This document shows positions 25,433 to 35,038 of a stretch of DNA of 64,000 nt, in pieces (within the stretch, counting starts at the first letter, position 1; each line of letters begins with the position of its first letter). The notes beneath the pieces were generated by a model. The model had not been told where the DNA came from. It ran no database searches and saw nothing but the letters and a program-made list of their open reading frames with translations. Origin of the DNA: Shiella aurantiaca (lineage in GTDB: Bacteria > Bacteroidota > Bacteroidia > Cytophagales > Cyclobacteriaceae); assembly GCA_030412945.1 (NCBI GenBank), contig JAUHJS010000008.1, positions 124,001 through 188,000 of the forward strand, given 5' to 3'. The translations under genes were made by a program, and so were the position numbers.

Positions 25433-27199
25433 TTATACTATTTTCATTTTCTCTAGCAGAAAAGTAGCGTTTTTGTTGGTAGCGACCCCTCGGTGAAGCT
25501 GATATTCAAACTGAAGCTCTCCTTGAGAAATGGTACTTTCGAAGCAATAGTTCCGCACGCGCTCTTGTGTTTCTTGTTCCAATGCGCCCAATTCAAGGTC
25601 GTGGGTGGCAATCATGCCCAAACCTTTATAGCTCAAAAACTTACGGATGAGCCTACGAGATCCTTCCAATTTGTCTTCCGAATTGGTTCCTTTCAGGATT
25701 TCATCAAGCAGAACAAACACATATTCGCCCCGATCAAGCGCCTCCACAATGCTTTGCAGACGGAGTAACTCGGCATAGAAGTACGATACATGGTCGTTCA
25801 GCGAATCGCTGATACGCATAGAACTCATCACCCGAATGATTGGCGTCTCAAATCGGGTAGCGGGCACGGGTGCTCCTATTTGTGCAAGAATCAGACTCGT
25901 GCCTACACTGCGCAGAAAGGTGCTTTTCCCCGACATATTGGAACCCGTAATCAATAAAAACTGGTCAGGATTACCAAAAGACAAGCTGTTTGGCACACAG
26001 GTTTCGGATAGTATTAGCGGATGGCTTAGGTTTTCCATCACCAAAGCATTTTCTCCGTGTATTTTCGAAAAACAGTAGTGCGGGTAATTATAATGATAGG
26101 TAGCCAAGCTGGTGTACACCTCCAATTCGGCCAGGTGTTGAATCCAACCTAGGGCCTGTTCGCGGTGCTTATTTTTCCACTTTTCGAGATAAGCAATAAA
26201 TTGAAAATCGAATAGGAATAAACCATTCAAGGCCATATTGGCCAGAATATTTAGTCGCTGGTCAAAGAGACTGCTGGCGGTACTTAATTGCTGAAAGGCT
26301 TTCTGGGCATCGCGGAGTTCTTGAACAATGTGGGCGAGATTTTCGGATTGGAAAGACTCCTTTTCTATCAATCGGCTTAAAGAGGCATAGGTATCGAGTT
26401 GGCTTTTCTTGCGGCTAACTTTGGCATGAAAAGCTTGGATATGCTTAAAAAACACTGACATACTCAGCATCGAAATGACCAAAGCCAAACCTATAAACAA
26501 CAACCTTTCACTTTGGATAGTCAGTATCACCAAGCCCGTGTTTAACAAAGGAATGGTGAATCGCAGAATAGTGAAAAGGGAAGAAGTAATAAACTGCGGT
26601 GGCTCTTGAAGCCATTCCTCAATTTCCCTGCGTTCTTTGGCTGTTTCGGTATTCAATTGGCCTTCGGCCCAATACTGCTGGCGGAAATCTACCTTAGGGC
26701 CTAATTCCCGAACCGCCTGCTGATAGGCTTCAATCTTTTCCGAGCTATCATGCGGGTTTTTCAAAAGTTCGGCCAGCCGCTCGCTACCCGATTTGGAAGA
26801 GGTGCGGTTGAGCAATTGAAAAAGGGAAGAAGAACCAAATACATCGAGGTCGGAGGTGTAGCGGTGCTTGGCATCTTGATATTCCTTCCCATCGGGCACT
26901 TGCAAGTGGCCTTTCTGCAACTGAGCAAGTTCCAATTGGCACAAAGCTATCAGTTTTTCGGTTTTCTGTTTTTCTCTTTTCGTTTTCTGAAATCGGAACA
27001 GAAAAAACAAAAAAGCCAATAGACTCAGCAGGCTAATAGGAAGCATTAATGAAATACCCTTTGCCAGATATAAGTATAGGGCAAAAGCCATTCCCAGAAA
27101 AAATGCAAGCCGCAAGGAAGCCAAGAGCGTAAGCTGTCGCTCCAGTTGCTGTTGTTGCTGCTGAAAAGTCGCCAGTCGGGAAGTGTATGTAGTAATCAA
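25433..27199 (-). CDS. Membrane-anchored MutS-like ATPase
   Basis: A 588-residue protein with two hydrophobic segments near residues 28 to 46 and 53 to 69, further ones near 215 to 250, a lever-like helical middle, and a MutS C-terminal ATPase: Walker A LLITGSNMSGKSTFLRSVG near residue 425, Walker B FVLLDEILKGTNSEDK near 503, then IATHDLELG. It lacks the mismatch-binding domain I of MutS and the Smr domain of MutS2. The start appears to be TTG at 27199; no in-frame ATG lies before residue 37. It follows uvrB by 22 bases. A role in DNA repair is not established for this family. Confidence 0.82.
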   Translation of the reverse strand: MITTYTSRLATFQQQQQQLERQLTLLASLRLAFFLGMAFALYLYLAKGISLMLPISLLSLLAFLFFLFRFQKTKREKQKTEKLIALCQLELAQLQKGHLQVPDGKEYQDAKHRYTSDLDVFGSSSLFQLLNRTSSKSGSERLAELLKNPHDSSEKIEAYQQAVRELGPKVDFRQQYWAEGQLNTETAKERREIEEWLQEPPQFITSSLFTILRFTIPLLNTGLVILTIQSERLLFIGLALVISMLSMSVFFKHIQAFHAKVSRKKSQLDTYASLSRLIEKESFQSENLAHIVQELRDAQKAFQQLSTASSLFDQRLNILANMALNGLFLFDFQFIAYLEKWKNKHREQALGWIQHLAELEVYTSLATYHYNYPHYCFSKIHGENALVMENLSHPLILSETCVPNSLSFGNPDQFLLITGSNMSGKSTFLRSVGTSLILAQIGAPVPATRFETPIIRVMSSMRISDSLNDHVSYFYAELLRLQSIVEALDRGEYVFVLLDEILKGTNSEDKLEGSRRLIRKFLSYKGLGMIATHDLELGALEQETQERVRNYCFESTISQGELQFEYQLHRGVATNKNATFLLEKMKIV

Positions 27200-27221
27200 A
27201 GGGATAAATAAAAAGTGATAA

Positions 27222-29252
27222 TCAAGCCTTAGTCATTTTTGCCAGACGGTCTTTCACTTGGAAAAGTTCATCGCGCAAGCGAGCCGCTTCGATAAAATCC
27301 AGCTCTTTGGCTGCTTTTTCCATAGCTTTTTGGGTTTGAGCAGCTAGTTTTTCCAGTTGCTCTTTCCCCATATAGGCCACAATAGGGTCGGCTGCAATAT
27401 TGTTTTCCTCCGGCTCCACATAGTAGTTCTTGGTCGATTTTTTGGAATCGGCCACCTTGGTTTGACCCAGTATGGATTCTTTTGATTTAAGAACCGTTTT
27501 GGGCGTAATGCCGTGTTCTTCGTTATAGGCCATTTGGATAGCTCGCCTTCGATTAGTCTCGTCAATGGCTATGCGCATGCTATCGGTCATTTTATCGGCA
27601 TACATAATCACGCGGCCATTTTCATTACGGGCCGCCCGCCCGATGGTTTGCACCAAGGAGCGCACATTGCGCAAGAATCCTTCCTTATCGGCATCCATAA
27701 TCGCCACTAAAGACACCTCAGGCAAATCGAGGCCTTCGCGCAGCAAGTTCACTCCAATGAGCACATCAAATACGCCCAAGCGCAGTTCGCGCAGGATTTC
27801 CACCCGCTCCAACGAATCCACTTCGGAATGGATATAGCGGCATTTGATAGCCGCGCGTTGTAGGTATTTGGTCAATTCTTCGGCCATGCGTTTGGTGAGG
27901 GTAGTGATAAGTACCCGTTCTTGCTTTTTGATGCGCTCATCGATTTCCTCCATAAGGTCGTCAATCTGGTTGGCACTTGGCCGCACATCAATGATTGGGT
28001 CGAGCAAGCCTGTCGGGCGGATGATTTGTTCCACCACCACGCCTTCGGTTTTGCGCAGTTCAAATTCCGAAGGAGTAGCCGAAACATATACCACTTGGTT
28101 CATGAGGCCTTCAAACTCATTGAAAGTAAGCGGACGGTTGTCCATAGCGGAAGGTAAGCGGAAACCAAATTCCACCAAATTAACCTTGCGCGATCGGTCA
28201 CCTCCCCACATGGCGCGCACTTGGGGCACAGTTACGTGGCTTTCATCAATCACCATCAGAAAATCATCCGGAAAATAATCAATCAAGCAGAAAGGGCGAG
28301 CCCCCGGACTACGCCTGTCGAAATAGCGCGAGTAGTTTTCTATTCCCGAGCAATAGCCCAGCTCCCGCATCATTTCCATATCGAACTCAGTACGTTCCTT
28401 AAGGCGCTTGGCTTCTAAAAAGCGTCTCTCTGACTCAAAATAGCGCACTTGGGCTACCAAATCGTCCTGAATTTCCTTAATGGCTTGTTGAAGAGTATCT
28501 TTTCCGGTTACGAATAGATTGGCCGGGAAAATGGTCACCATACGCTCATCGGAAATCTTCTTACCCGATTGCGGGTCAATTCTATGAATAGCCTCTATTT
28601 CATCCCCCCAAAAAATGACGCGGTAGCCAAAATCGGCATAGGCTAGAAAGATGTCTACCGTATCGCCTTTTACCCGAAAGGTGCCACGCTTAAAATCGTG
28701 GTCGGAGCGGCCGTATAAAATATCTACTAAATTAAAGAGTAATTGACTCCTAGGAATGCGGTCGCCTTCGCTCAATCGAACCACATTTTTCCCAAATTCT
28801 TCCGGATTTCCGATACCATAAATACAGCTTACCGAGGCGATAACGATTACATCGCGCCTGCCCGTGAGCAAGGCCGAGGTGGCACTGAGGCGAAGCTTTT
28901 CAATCTCTTCATTGATGGATAAATCTTTTTCTATATAAATACCCGAGGTGGGAATGAAAGCTTCGGGTTGGTAGTAATCGTAATACGAGATAAAGTATTC
29001 TACGGCATTATCGGGGAAAAACTGTTTGAACTCACCATACAGCTGCGCGGCCAGTGTTTTATTATGCGAAAGAATAAGCGTGGGTTTCTGCACCTGCTGT
29101 ATCACATTGGCAATGGTGAAGGTCTTGCCCGTTCCGGTAGCACCCAACAGGGTTTGGAATCGTTCTCCTTGCTGAACTCCCTCCACAAGCTGAGCTATGG
29201 CTTTGGGTTGATCTCCGGTAGGCTGATAATGTGAGGTGAGGGTAAAATCCAT
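27222..29252 (-). CDS. uvrB: Excinuclease ABC subunit B
   Basis: A 676-residue UvrB, the damage-verifying helicase-like subunit of nucleotide excision repair. Visible are Walker [17 protein letters not shown], the beta-hairpin region [25 protein letters not shown] (DEAD-box-like motif II), [37 protein letters not shown], the [11 protein letters not shown] motif VI, and the C-terminal UVR domain [20 protein letters not shown] that binds UvrC. All motifs are intact. It is in the middle of a minus-strand run with aroE upstream by 62 bases. Confidence 0.97.
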   Translation of the reverse strand: MDFTLTSHYQPTGDQPKAIAQLVEGVQQGERFQTLLGATGTGKTFTIANVIQQVQKPTLILSHNKTLAAQLYGEFKQFFPDNAVEYFISYYDYYQPEAFIPTSGIYIEKDLSINEEIEKLRLSATSALLTGRRDVIVIASVSCIYGIGNPEEFGKNVVRLSEGDRIPRSQLLFNLVDILYGRSDHDFKRGTFRVKGDTVDIFLAYADFGYRVIFWGDEIEAIHRIDPQSGKKISDERMVTIFPANLFVTGKDTLQQAIKEIQDDLVAQVRYFESERRFLEAKRLKERTEFDMEMMRELGYCSGIENYSRYFDRRSPGARPFCLIDYFPDDFLMVIDESHVTVPQVRAMWGGDRSRKVNLVEFGFRLPSAMDNRPLTFNEFEGLMNQVVYVSATPSEFELRKTEGVVVEQIIRPTGLLDPIIDVRPSANQIDDLMEEIDERIKKQERVLITTLTKRMAEELTKYLQRAAIKCRYIHSEVDSLERVEILRELRLGVFDVLIGVNLLREGLDLPEVSLVAIMDADKEGFLRNVRSLVQTIGRAARNENGRVIMYADKMTDSMRIAIDETNRRRAIQMAYNEEHGITPKTVLKSKESILGQTKVADSKKSTKNYYVEPEENNIAADPIVAYMGKEQLEKLAAQTQKAMEKAAKELDFIEAARLRDELFQVKDRLAKMTKA

Positions 29253-29314
29253 GATGTGTTGTCAGAATCGATAATATACGTAAAATCCTACCCTTAGCCC
29301 AATGCAGACAAAAA

Positions 29315-30055
29315 TTAGGACATTTCCGACTGCCAGATTTCCCAGGCCTTTTCGGCTTGCGCATACAGCATGGCTAAGCCATTGCATACCTGGGCACCAT
29401 TGGCTTCACCTTTTAGCATAAATGCCGTTTCGGTAGGATTATATACTAAATCGAAAAGCCAATGATTTTGGTTCAGGTACTGATAAGGGATTTCAGGAAA
29501 TGCTTCGGTTTTCGGATACATCCCCAAGGGTGTAGTATTGATAATCAGGGGATATTGATTGAGTATTTCTTCACTCAACTCTTTGTAGTGCCACTCGCCC
29601 GCTGCAGGAGTGCGGCTCACGATTCGGTAAGGAATATTCCTCTGCCCAAGCACATACATTACTGCTTTGGCGGCTCCGCCTTTACCCAATACTAATGCTC
29701 CGTGGGGCTGTTGCCCCTGTAAAAAACGGGAAAGCGATTGATCAAAGCCAAAGGCATCGGTATTGTGCCCTACGCTTTTACTGCCTACGCGCTGGATTAC
29801 GTTTACAGCTCCCGTGGCTTTTGCAGAAGGAGCCAATGCATCGAGGTAGGGAATAATGGCCTGCTTATGAGGGATGGTTACATTCAAGCCTTGGATAGAG
29901 GCATTGCTCCAAAGCTGAGGAAAATCACTAATATTCGGAAGCTCAAACAGCTCATAGCGATACGCACTCAGGCCTAGTTCCCGAAACTTTTGGGTAAAGT
30001 AGGCCTTAGAAAAGGAATGACCTAATGGGTAGCCAATTAAGCCAAAGGTGTGCAT
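29315..30055 (-). CDS. aroE: Shikimate dehydrogenase
   Basis: A 246-residue AroE, which reduces 3-dehydroshikimate with NADPH in chorismate synthesis. The substrate site is IGYPLGHSFSKAYF and NVTIPHKQAIIPYLD with the catalytic Lys, the NADP loop is LVLGKGGAAKAVMYVL, and NTTPLGMYP and CNGLAMLYAQAEKAW close the fold. Its ATG shares a base with the stop of the upstream membrane-protein gene (TGATG), so the two are coupled. Length is slightly short compared with E. coli AroE (272) but typical of Bacteroidota. Confidence 0.94.
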   Translation of the reverse strand: MHTFGLIGYPLGHSFSKAYFTQKFRELGLSAYRYELFELPNISDFPQLWSNASIQGLNVTIPHKQAIIPYLDALAPSAKATGAVNVIQRVGSKSVGHNTDAFGFDQSLSRFLQGQQPHGALVLGKGGAAKAVMYVLGQRNIPYRIVSRTPAAGEWHYKELSEEILNQYPLIINTTPLGMYPKTEAFPEIPYQYLNQNHWLFDLVYNPTETAFMLKGEANGAQVCNGLAMLYAQAEKAWEIWQSEMS

Positions 30056-30996
30056 CAGAAATCTGTTCTTTTCAAGCGATTGCCTACCTTTTCAATCATC
30101 ACCACCAGCAAAATTCCCAAAGCCATAAAAGCCACGGCTTGCAAAATATAGGGCGATTTCTGAGTAGCTTCCATGTATGCTCCCGGCCACACATTGGTAT
30201 CAAAAGCGGGCACTTGTTCGCCTTTACTGTTGAGGCGGAAAATCGTCACTACTTTCCAAGGCCATATTTTCACCAAAGAACCAATCATAAAACCCGATAG
30301 GGAGGCGACAGTAAGGGCTTGGAAATGATGAAGCATATAAGATACCACGCGTGAAAAACTCAACAAACCCACTACACAGCCTAAAGCAAACACGATAATG
30401 ACTGGAAGATTAAAATCGCGTAGGGCACTGATGATAAACTCATACTTGCCCAAAATCAATAGGATAAAAGAACCTGAAATTCCGGGCAAAATCATGGCGC
30501 AAATGGCGATTGCACCGCTTAAAAATATAAACCAAAAGGCTTCGGTAGTTTGGGTAGGCGTAGAAACACAAATAAAGTAGGCTACTACCACGCCCAGTAT
30601 CAGACTAATCACCGCTCCTACTGACCATTTCTTTACTTCGCGGATGACCAGAAGCGAAGAAATGATAATTAGACCGAAGAAGAAGGACCACAGCTGCACC
30701 GGATAGTGCGCCATGAAAAACAAGATGAGCTTAGCTAATGACAGAATGCTGACAAAAATACCGTTCAGAAGTACCAGCAAAAAGCTGCCGTTCACATGCA
30801 GCCACAAATCCTTAAACTTTCCTTTGAAAAGCAATTGCAAGGCTTGCTTATCAAACGATTTTATGCTGTCGAGCAGCTCTTGGTAAATACCTGTAATAAA
30901 GGCTACTGTGCCTCCTGAAACGCCCGGCACCACATCGGCCCCACCCATGGCTATGCCTTTGAAGAACAATAGCACATAATCAATCAACTTTCTCAT
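30055..30996 (-). CDS. DUF368 membrane protein, probable polyprenyl-phosphate transporter
   Basis: A 313-residue protein with eight or more membrane segments, started at the ATG at 30996 (MRKLIDYVLLFFKGIAMGGA); the TTG at 31020 would add 8 residues. The family hallmark GIAMGGADVVPGVSGGT near residue 13 and the second copy ILPGISGSFILLILGKYEFI near 160 form an inverted repeat typical of DUF368. Recent work names this family PopT and assigns recycling of undecaprenyl phosphate across the membrane; I rely on memory for that. It heads a unit with aroE, separated from comA by a terminator at 31019-31040. Confidence 0.87.
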   Translation of the reverse strand: MRKLIDYVLLFFKGIAMGGADVVPGVSGGTVAFITGIYQELLDSIKSFDKQALQLLFKGKFKDLWLHVNGSFLLVLLNGIFVSILSLAKLILFFMAHYPVQLWSFFFGLIIISSLLVIREVKKWSVGAVISLILGVVVAYFICVSTPTQTTEAFWFIFLSGAIAICAMILPGISGSFILLILGKYEFIISALRDFNLPVIIVFALGCVVGLLSFSRVVSYMLHHFQALTVASLSGFMIGSLVKIWPWKVVTIFRLNSKGEQVPAFDTNVWPGAYMEATQKSPYILQAVAFMALGILLVVMIEKVGNRLKRTDF

Positions 30997-31018
30997 TTGT
31001 ATGGTAGTATAGGCAAGC

Positions 31019-31040
31019 AAAAAGGCCTTTGCAGGCCTCT
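31019..31040 (-). terminator. Rho-independent terminator after the comA-like gene
   Basis: On the minus strand AGGCCT-GCAA-AGGCCT followed by a run of T, directly downstream of the comA-like stop at 31046. It divides the long minus-strand run into an upstream (polysaccharide, TPR, comA) and a downstream (popT, aroE, uvrB) unit. Confidence 0.7.
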
Positions 31041-31045
31041 AAAAT

Positions 31046-31810
31046 TTATTTTTGATTCAAAAAATGCATGAAGGTATCGCCTCGTAAACCCAAACGAATG
31101 GTTTCTAAAGGAATTATCTCATTAGGGGCAATATTTCCAAGATTTACATTGGCGCCCAACAATTTGATAAAGAATACCTGCTGTGCTTTTTGAGGAGCTT
31201 CCCAGATAATTTTCTCAAAAGGGATTTTTGTCAAAATCTCTTCTACCAAGCCTTCGCGCACTTCACCGCTAGAGCGGAAAAGGCCTACATTGCCTGATTC
31301 GCGCGCCTCACCAATCACTTTCCAGGCGCCTGCGTCCAATTCAGCCTGCATCAGCTGAATCCATTTGTAGGGAGGGATAATCTTTTCGGCATCTTTGCTA
31401 CCCACTTCCGAAAGTACGGTTACCTGCTCGCTCAGCTTGCGCACGTACTCGCATTTTAGGTCATGAGCCAGTTCAATAGAACCATCTGACACTTCGGCAA
31501 AAGACATATCGTATTTGTCCAACACCTTACGGTAGTCATCAAACTGATTGCGGATTACAAAAGCTTCAAACAAGGTTCCACCAAAATAGGTAGGGATTCC
31601 TGCGACTTTGTAAACCGCCAGCTTTTCTTTCAAAGTGGGAGTAACAAAGGAGGTAGCCCAACCTAGTTTTACAATGTCGACAAAGTCACCGCAGGTTTCA
31701 ATGAAGTCTTCTACTTCGCGAACGCTTAGGCCTTTGTCCATGGCCATGGTAAATCCGGTTTGGCGGGGTTTGCTTGTTCTTTCAGGAACGTTATTCAGGG
31801 TAAAGTTCAT
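31046..31810 (-). CDS. Phosphosulfolactate synthase (ComA family)
   Basis: A 254-residue TIM-barrel protein of the ComA family, which adds sulfite to phosphoenolpyruvate to give (2R)-phospho-3-sulfolactate, the first step of archaeal coenzyme M synthesis and also known from Bacillus. Family strings are RQTGFTMAMDKGLSVREVED, DIVKLGWATSFV, GIPTYFGGTLFEAFV, SFAEVSDGSIEL, and WKVIGEARESGNVGLF. The active-site Lys in KLGWATS and the EVSDGS motif are present. It starts 2 bases after the TPR gene stop (ATG at 31810, TPR stop TGA at 31812). The product in a bacterium without coenzyme M is unclear; sulfonolipid supply is one idea. Confidence 0.85.
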   Translation of the reverse strand: MNFTLNNVPERTSKPRQTGFTMAMDKGLSVREVEDFIETCGDFVDIVKLGWATSFVTPTLKEKLAVYKVAGIPTYFGGTLFEAFVIRNQFDDYRKVLDKYDMSFAEVSDGSIELAHDLKCEYVRKLSEQVTVLSEVGSKDAEKIIPPYKWIQLMQAELDAGAWKVIGEARESGNVGLFRSSGEVREGLVEEILTKIPFEKIIWEAPQKAQQVFFIKLLGANVNLGNIAPNEIIPLETIRLGLRGDTFMHFLNQK

Positions 31811-31811
31811 C

Positions 31812-33215
31812 TCAGATGTTATTATTTCGAAACTGATCGATAATTTTAAAAAGTGCTTTTTGGGTTTCCACCTTCGGGAAAAAGTCCAAAAGTACGGTGT
31901 GTTGATCGAAGTTCAAAATAAGCGCCTGTTCTAAATAACGAAAAGCTTCTTGGTATTTGCCATCGGCAATGAGATAGGCCGTAGCTCGATAGTACAAAAT
32001 TGCCTCTTCTGGTGCCTCTTCAATCGCTTGCAAGATGATTTCGGTGGCGCGGGCATGGTCGCCTTGCTCGTGGTAAGCAAAAGACCAATCGAGCCATACC
32101 GGAAGGTAGGCCGGATCGATGGCATTGGCTTCTTGATAGGCCTCAAGGCTGGAGATGATATTGCCGACCTTAAATTCCGCATCGGCCAAAGTGTACCAGT
32201 ACATCATGTTCTCGCTGTTCAGCTTGATGGCTTTGTGCAGAAAGTGCAAGGCTTCGAAATGTTTTTCTTGCTTGCAAAACACCGAGCCTAGCCCATACCA
32301 AGGTTCATCGTATAGGCTATCAATTTTGGTGGCCTTGCGATAATATTTGATGGCATATTCGTACTGCTCCATTTTTTCATAGGCACCGCCCATGCAACAA
32401 TACACTTCCGAAGAAGGCCCTTCACATTTGATGGTTTGCTGGTAGGCATCTAAAGCGGCTTGGAAATTGCCCATATTCATCTGGGTATTACCAATATTGA
32501 AATAAGCCGAAGCAAAGGAGTCATCAATCAGGATGGCGTAATCATAGGCCTGCAAGGCCTTCTCAAACTGACCCAATTTATTATATACTATTCCCAAATT
32601 ATACCATGCATGGTAGCTGTAGGGATCGGCATCGATAAACTTTTCGTAATAGGTAATGCTGCTTTCCAGTTCGCCCGTTACATCCAGACAAAAAGCCAGT
32701 TCATACAGGGCATTTTCATGGTTGATATTCACCTCAATGGCCTTTTTATAGCACTCTACGGCTTCGGTATATTTGGAAAAGCTCTGATAGGCAAGCCCCA
32801 TGTTGTAGTACACCTCATCTTTCTCTTCCATCATGGGCAAAGCCCTTTCATACTCCTGAATGGCCTCCTCAAAGCGTCCGCACAAAGAAAGTATAGTGGC
32901 TTTTAAAAAGATGGCTTCCGGATCGGATGGATACAAGGTGCTGACGGTATCGAGCAATACCAAAGCATCGTCAAACTCCTCAAGATTGGACAAGACCTGC
33001 GCCTTGCTGATGAGCAATTCGCTGGAATAAGGGTATTGGTTCAAGGCCACATCGCAGGCCTTGAGAGCTTTTTTGTATTTCTGGTGTTGTAAATAATAGC
33101 TGATGATTTCTTCAAATTCCTCCAAGTCGAAAAACGTGTAGGTTTTGTTTTTCACGGCCAGCTCGAAGCGTTTTATCACTTCTTGTTCTTCTCTGCGTCT
33201 AAAGTCTTCTCCCAT
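31812..33215 (-). CDS. Tetratricopeptide-repeat protein, 467 residues
   Basis: A soluble protein made of about a dozen TPR units. Typical copies are VYYNMGLAYQSFSKYTEAVE, AWYNLGIVYNKLGQFEKALQ and AYFNIGNTQMNMGNFQAALD, each 34 residues. There is no signal peptide or catalytic domain, so it is a scaffold or adaptor in the cytoplasm. It lies between the epimerase gene (86 bases upstream) and the comA-like gene (overlapping junction), and its acidic, regular repeats suggest a protein partner encoded nearby, but none is identified. Confidence 0.88.
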   Translation of the reverse strand: MGEDFRRREEQEVIKRFELAVKNKTYTFFDLEEFEEIISYYLQHQKYKKALKACDVALNQYPYSSELLISKAQVLSNLEEFDDALVLLDTVSTLYPSDPEAIFLKATILSLCGRFEEAIQEYERALPMMEEKDEVYYNMGLAYQSFSKYTEAVECYKKAIEVNINHENALYELAFCLDVTGELESSITYYEKFIDADPYSYHAWYNLGIVYNKLGQFEKALQAYDYAILIDDSFASAYFNIGNTQMNMGNFQAALDAYQQTIKCEGPSSEVYCCMGGAYEKMEQYEYAIKYYRKATKIDSLYDEPWYGLGSVFCKQEKHFEALHFLHKAIKLNSENMMYWYTLADAEFKVGNIISSLEAYQEANAIDPAYLPVWLDWSFAYHEQGDHARATEIILQAIEEAPEEAILYYRATAYLIADGKYQEAFRYLEQALILNFDQHTVLLDFFPKVETQKALFKIIDQFRNNNI

Positions 33216-33301
33216 GTGCTGAAATTAAGGATAAGTATAAATCAATATACTGAAAAGGATCAGGCTTTGAAAAGCTTTTTGTTCAAATATTTCCTGAAGA
33301 T

Positions 33302-34288
33302 TTATTTCAATGAATAGCGGTTTTTTAAGCCTTCGCTTACCCATTGGATACTGTCGCTTAACGAGCGAAAGCCTAGGTTTAGTTCATTTTGCACCCGTGA
33401 TGTATCGTAGGTGAACGTTTTGTCGGCCATACGGGCGGTTTCTTTGGTGATGAGCGGGTCGGTGCCCAGAAGAGTACTTCTTAAATTCTCCAGTGCCGCC
33501 AATACCTTCAGCATGCCTCCTTTTATCAAGATGGAGGGCCCTTTTTTGCCAAACTGCGCGGCTACTTCTGTAAAAAACTGATGATAGCTTACTTGGCCAC
33601 CATTGAGCACGTATTTCTGCGAAGCAATGCCTTGGCGCATCACCCCATCGATTACGCTTACAATATCCCGCACATCTACATAATTAAGCACGCCTTGCGG
33701 ATAAAAAGGGCGCTGCTGATAGGCGTAGTGAAACAACTGAGTGCTGCTTAGTTTCCAATCCGAAACACCCAGCACTACCGAGGGATTGAGTATGCATACC
33801 TTCAAGCCTTCTTCATGACCGCGCCATACTTCCAGCTCGCTCAGGTATTTCGATTCGGCATAAGCGCTCACTTCTGCCGAGTCGAGCCAAGGTGAGTTTT
33901 CGGCTATGGCTACTTGGGCATCCTTTGGCTTGCCCAGAGCCGCTACCGAGCTGAGATGAATCATTTGGCTAACTCCAGCCGCCAAGGCCGCATTTACCAC
34001 GTTGGCTGTGCCCTCTACATTGGTCTTCATGAGGGCTCCTTTATGCTTTTTGTTGAAGGAAACAATGGCAGCATTATGCACCACCAAATCCACTCCTTGT
34101 ATAGCTTTTTCCACAGAAAGCACATCGGTTACGTCACCATCTGCCCACTCTACCTGATCTTTGAAGGACAAATGTTGAATCTGAGTCGTCTTCCGCTTTA
34201 GCGCCACCAAAGTATGGCCTTGGGAAAGCAAATATTCCGAGATATATGAACCAATCAGTCCATTAACTCCGGTAACAAAAATCTTCAT
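33302..34288 (-). CDS. NAD-dependent epimerase/dehydratase (SDR family)
   Basis: A 328-residue extended short-chain dehydrogenase. The NAD motif is FVTGVNGLIGSYISEYLL (GxxGxxG) at the N-terminus, then DVTDVLSVEKAIQGVDLVVH, SSVAALG (catalytic Ser region) and YAESKYLSELEVWR with the YxxxK active site near residue 146. It resembles dihydroflavonol-reductase-like and UDP-sugar epimerase-like members. As the last gene of the exopolysaccharide set (13 bases after the PHP phosphatase) it may modify a nucleotide sugar, but a lipid or steroid-type substrate cannot be excluded. Confidence 0.85.
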   Translation of the reverse strand: MKIFVTGVNGLIGSYISEYLLSQGHTLVALKRKTTQIQHLSFKDQVEWADGDVTDVLSVEKAIQGVDLVVHNAAIVSFNKKHKGALMKTNVEGTANVVNAALAAGVSQMIHLSSVAALGKPKDAQVAIAENSPWLDSAEVSAYAESKYLSELEVWRGHEEGLKVCILNPSVVLGVSDWKLSSTQLFHYAYQQRPFYPQGVLNYVDVRDIVSVIDGVMRQGIASQKYVLNGGQVSYHQFFTEVAAQFGKKGPSILIKGGMLKVLAALENLRSTLLGTDPLITKETARMADKTFTYDTSRVQNELNLGFRSLSDSIQWVSEGLKNRYSLK

Positions 34289-34300
34289 GATAAGGTAATT

Positions 34301-35035
34301 TTATTCAACAAGGCTTGCGTTCAACAGTGGCAAGGCTTGCAATTTTTTCAGGTATTTAGATGCGGCCAGCTGCTCCAATACTTCCAAATGACCTATATGA
34401 TGACAATCCGTACCTACAAAGTGTACAGCCTTTTTATCGATAAGCTTCTCGGCCAGTTTCCGTGCAGGCTTGGAATAATAGCCCGTGAGGGAATTGAGAT
34501 TTATCTGCATCAATACGCCTCTGTCCAGAAAATCCTGCACATAGCGCTCATTCTCATGGAAATACACATAGCGCTCGGGGTGCGCCAGTATGGGCTGATA
34601 GCCCATAGATTGGAGCGCAAACAAGGCTTCTTTCCACATGATGGAGATGCTCATAAAAGGCATTTCTACTAATACATAGCGCTTACCAAAGCTGAGCAAG
34701 GGTTCAGGTTTTTCCAGCAAATTCATAAAGAAATCATCTATATGATATTCCGCTGCCGCCTGTATGACAAAAGAAGAAGAATGCTCACGCAAAGCCACTT
34801 GAACCTCTTTCAACTTTTGGTTAATAATTTCGGGTGTATTTCGATAGAAATCGCCCATAATATGGGGCGTGGTTACACATTGCCTTATGCCCAAGGCCTG
34901 CATTCTCTCAATCAGAATAAGGCTGGTTTCGATAGTGGAGGCACCATCATCAATTCCCGGAAGCAGGTGCGAATGCATATCTGCGCCAAAGGAAAAATGA
35001 AAAGGAGCGGGTGTTTTCTTAGAAAATAGACCCAT
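34301..35035 (-). CDS. PHP-family tyrosine-protein phosphatase (CpsB/YwqE type)
   Basis: A 244-residue metal-dependent phosphatase. The PHP motifs are FGADMHSHLLPGIDDGA near residue 16, CVTTPHIMGDFYR near 56, AAEYHIDDFF near 93, PILAHPERYVYFH near 132 and GTDCHHIGHL near 203, giving a complete trinuclear metal site. CpsB/YwqE enzymes dephosphorylate the tyrosine cluster of BY-kinases that control capsule polymerisation. It starts 3 bases after the BY-kinase stop, so enzyme and presumed substrate are made from one message. Confidence 0.9.
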   Translation of the reverse strand: MGLFSKKTPAPFHFSFGADMHSHLLPGIDDGASTIETSLILIERMQALGIRQCVTTPHIMGDFYRNTPEIINQKLKEVQVALREHSSSFVIQAAAEYHIDDFFMNLLEKPEPLLSFGKRYVLVEMPFMSISIMWKEALFALQSMGYQPILAHPERYVYFHENERYVQDFLDRGVLMQINLNSLTGYYSKPARKLAEKLIDKKAVHFVGTDCHHIGHLEVLEQLAASKYLKKLQALPLLNASLVE

Positions 35036-35038
35036 TGC

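Noticed and set aside
25433..27199. MutS or MutS2 as name for the uvrB-linked ATPase
   Set aside because: Neither the mismatch-binding domain nor the Smr domain is present, and membrane helices occupy the N-terminus.
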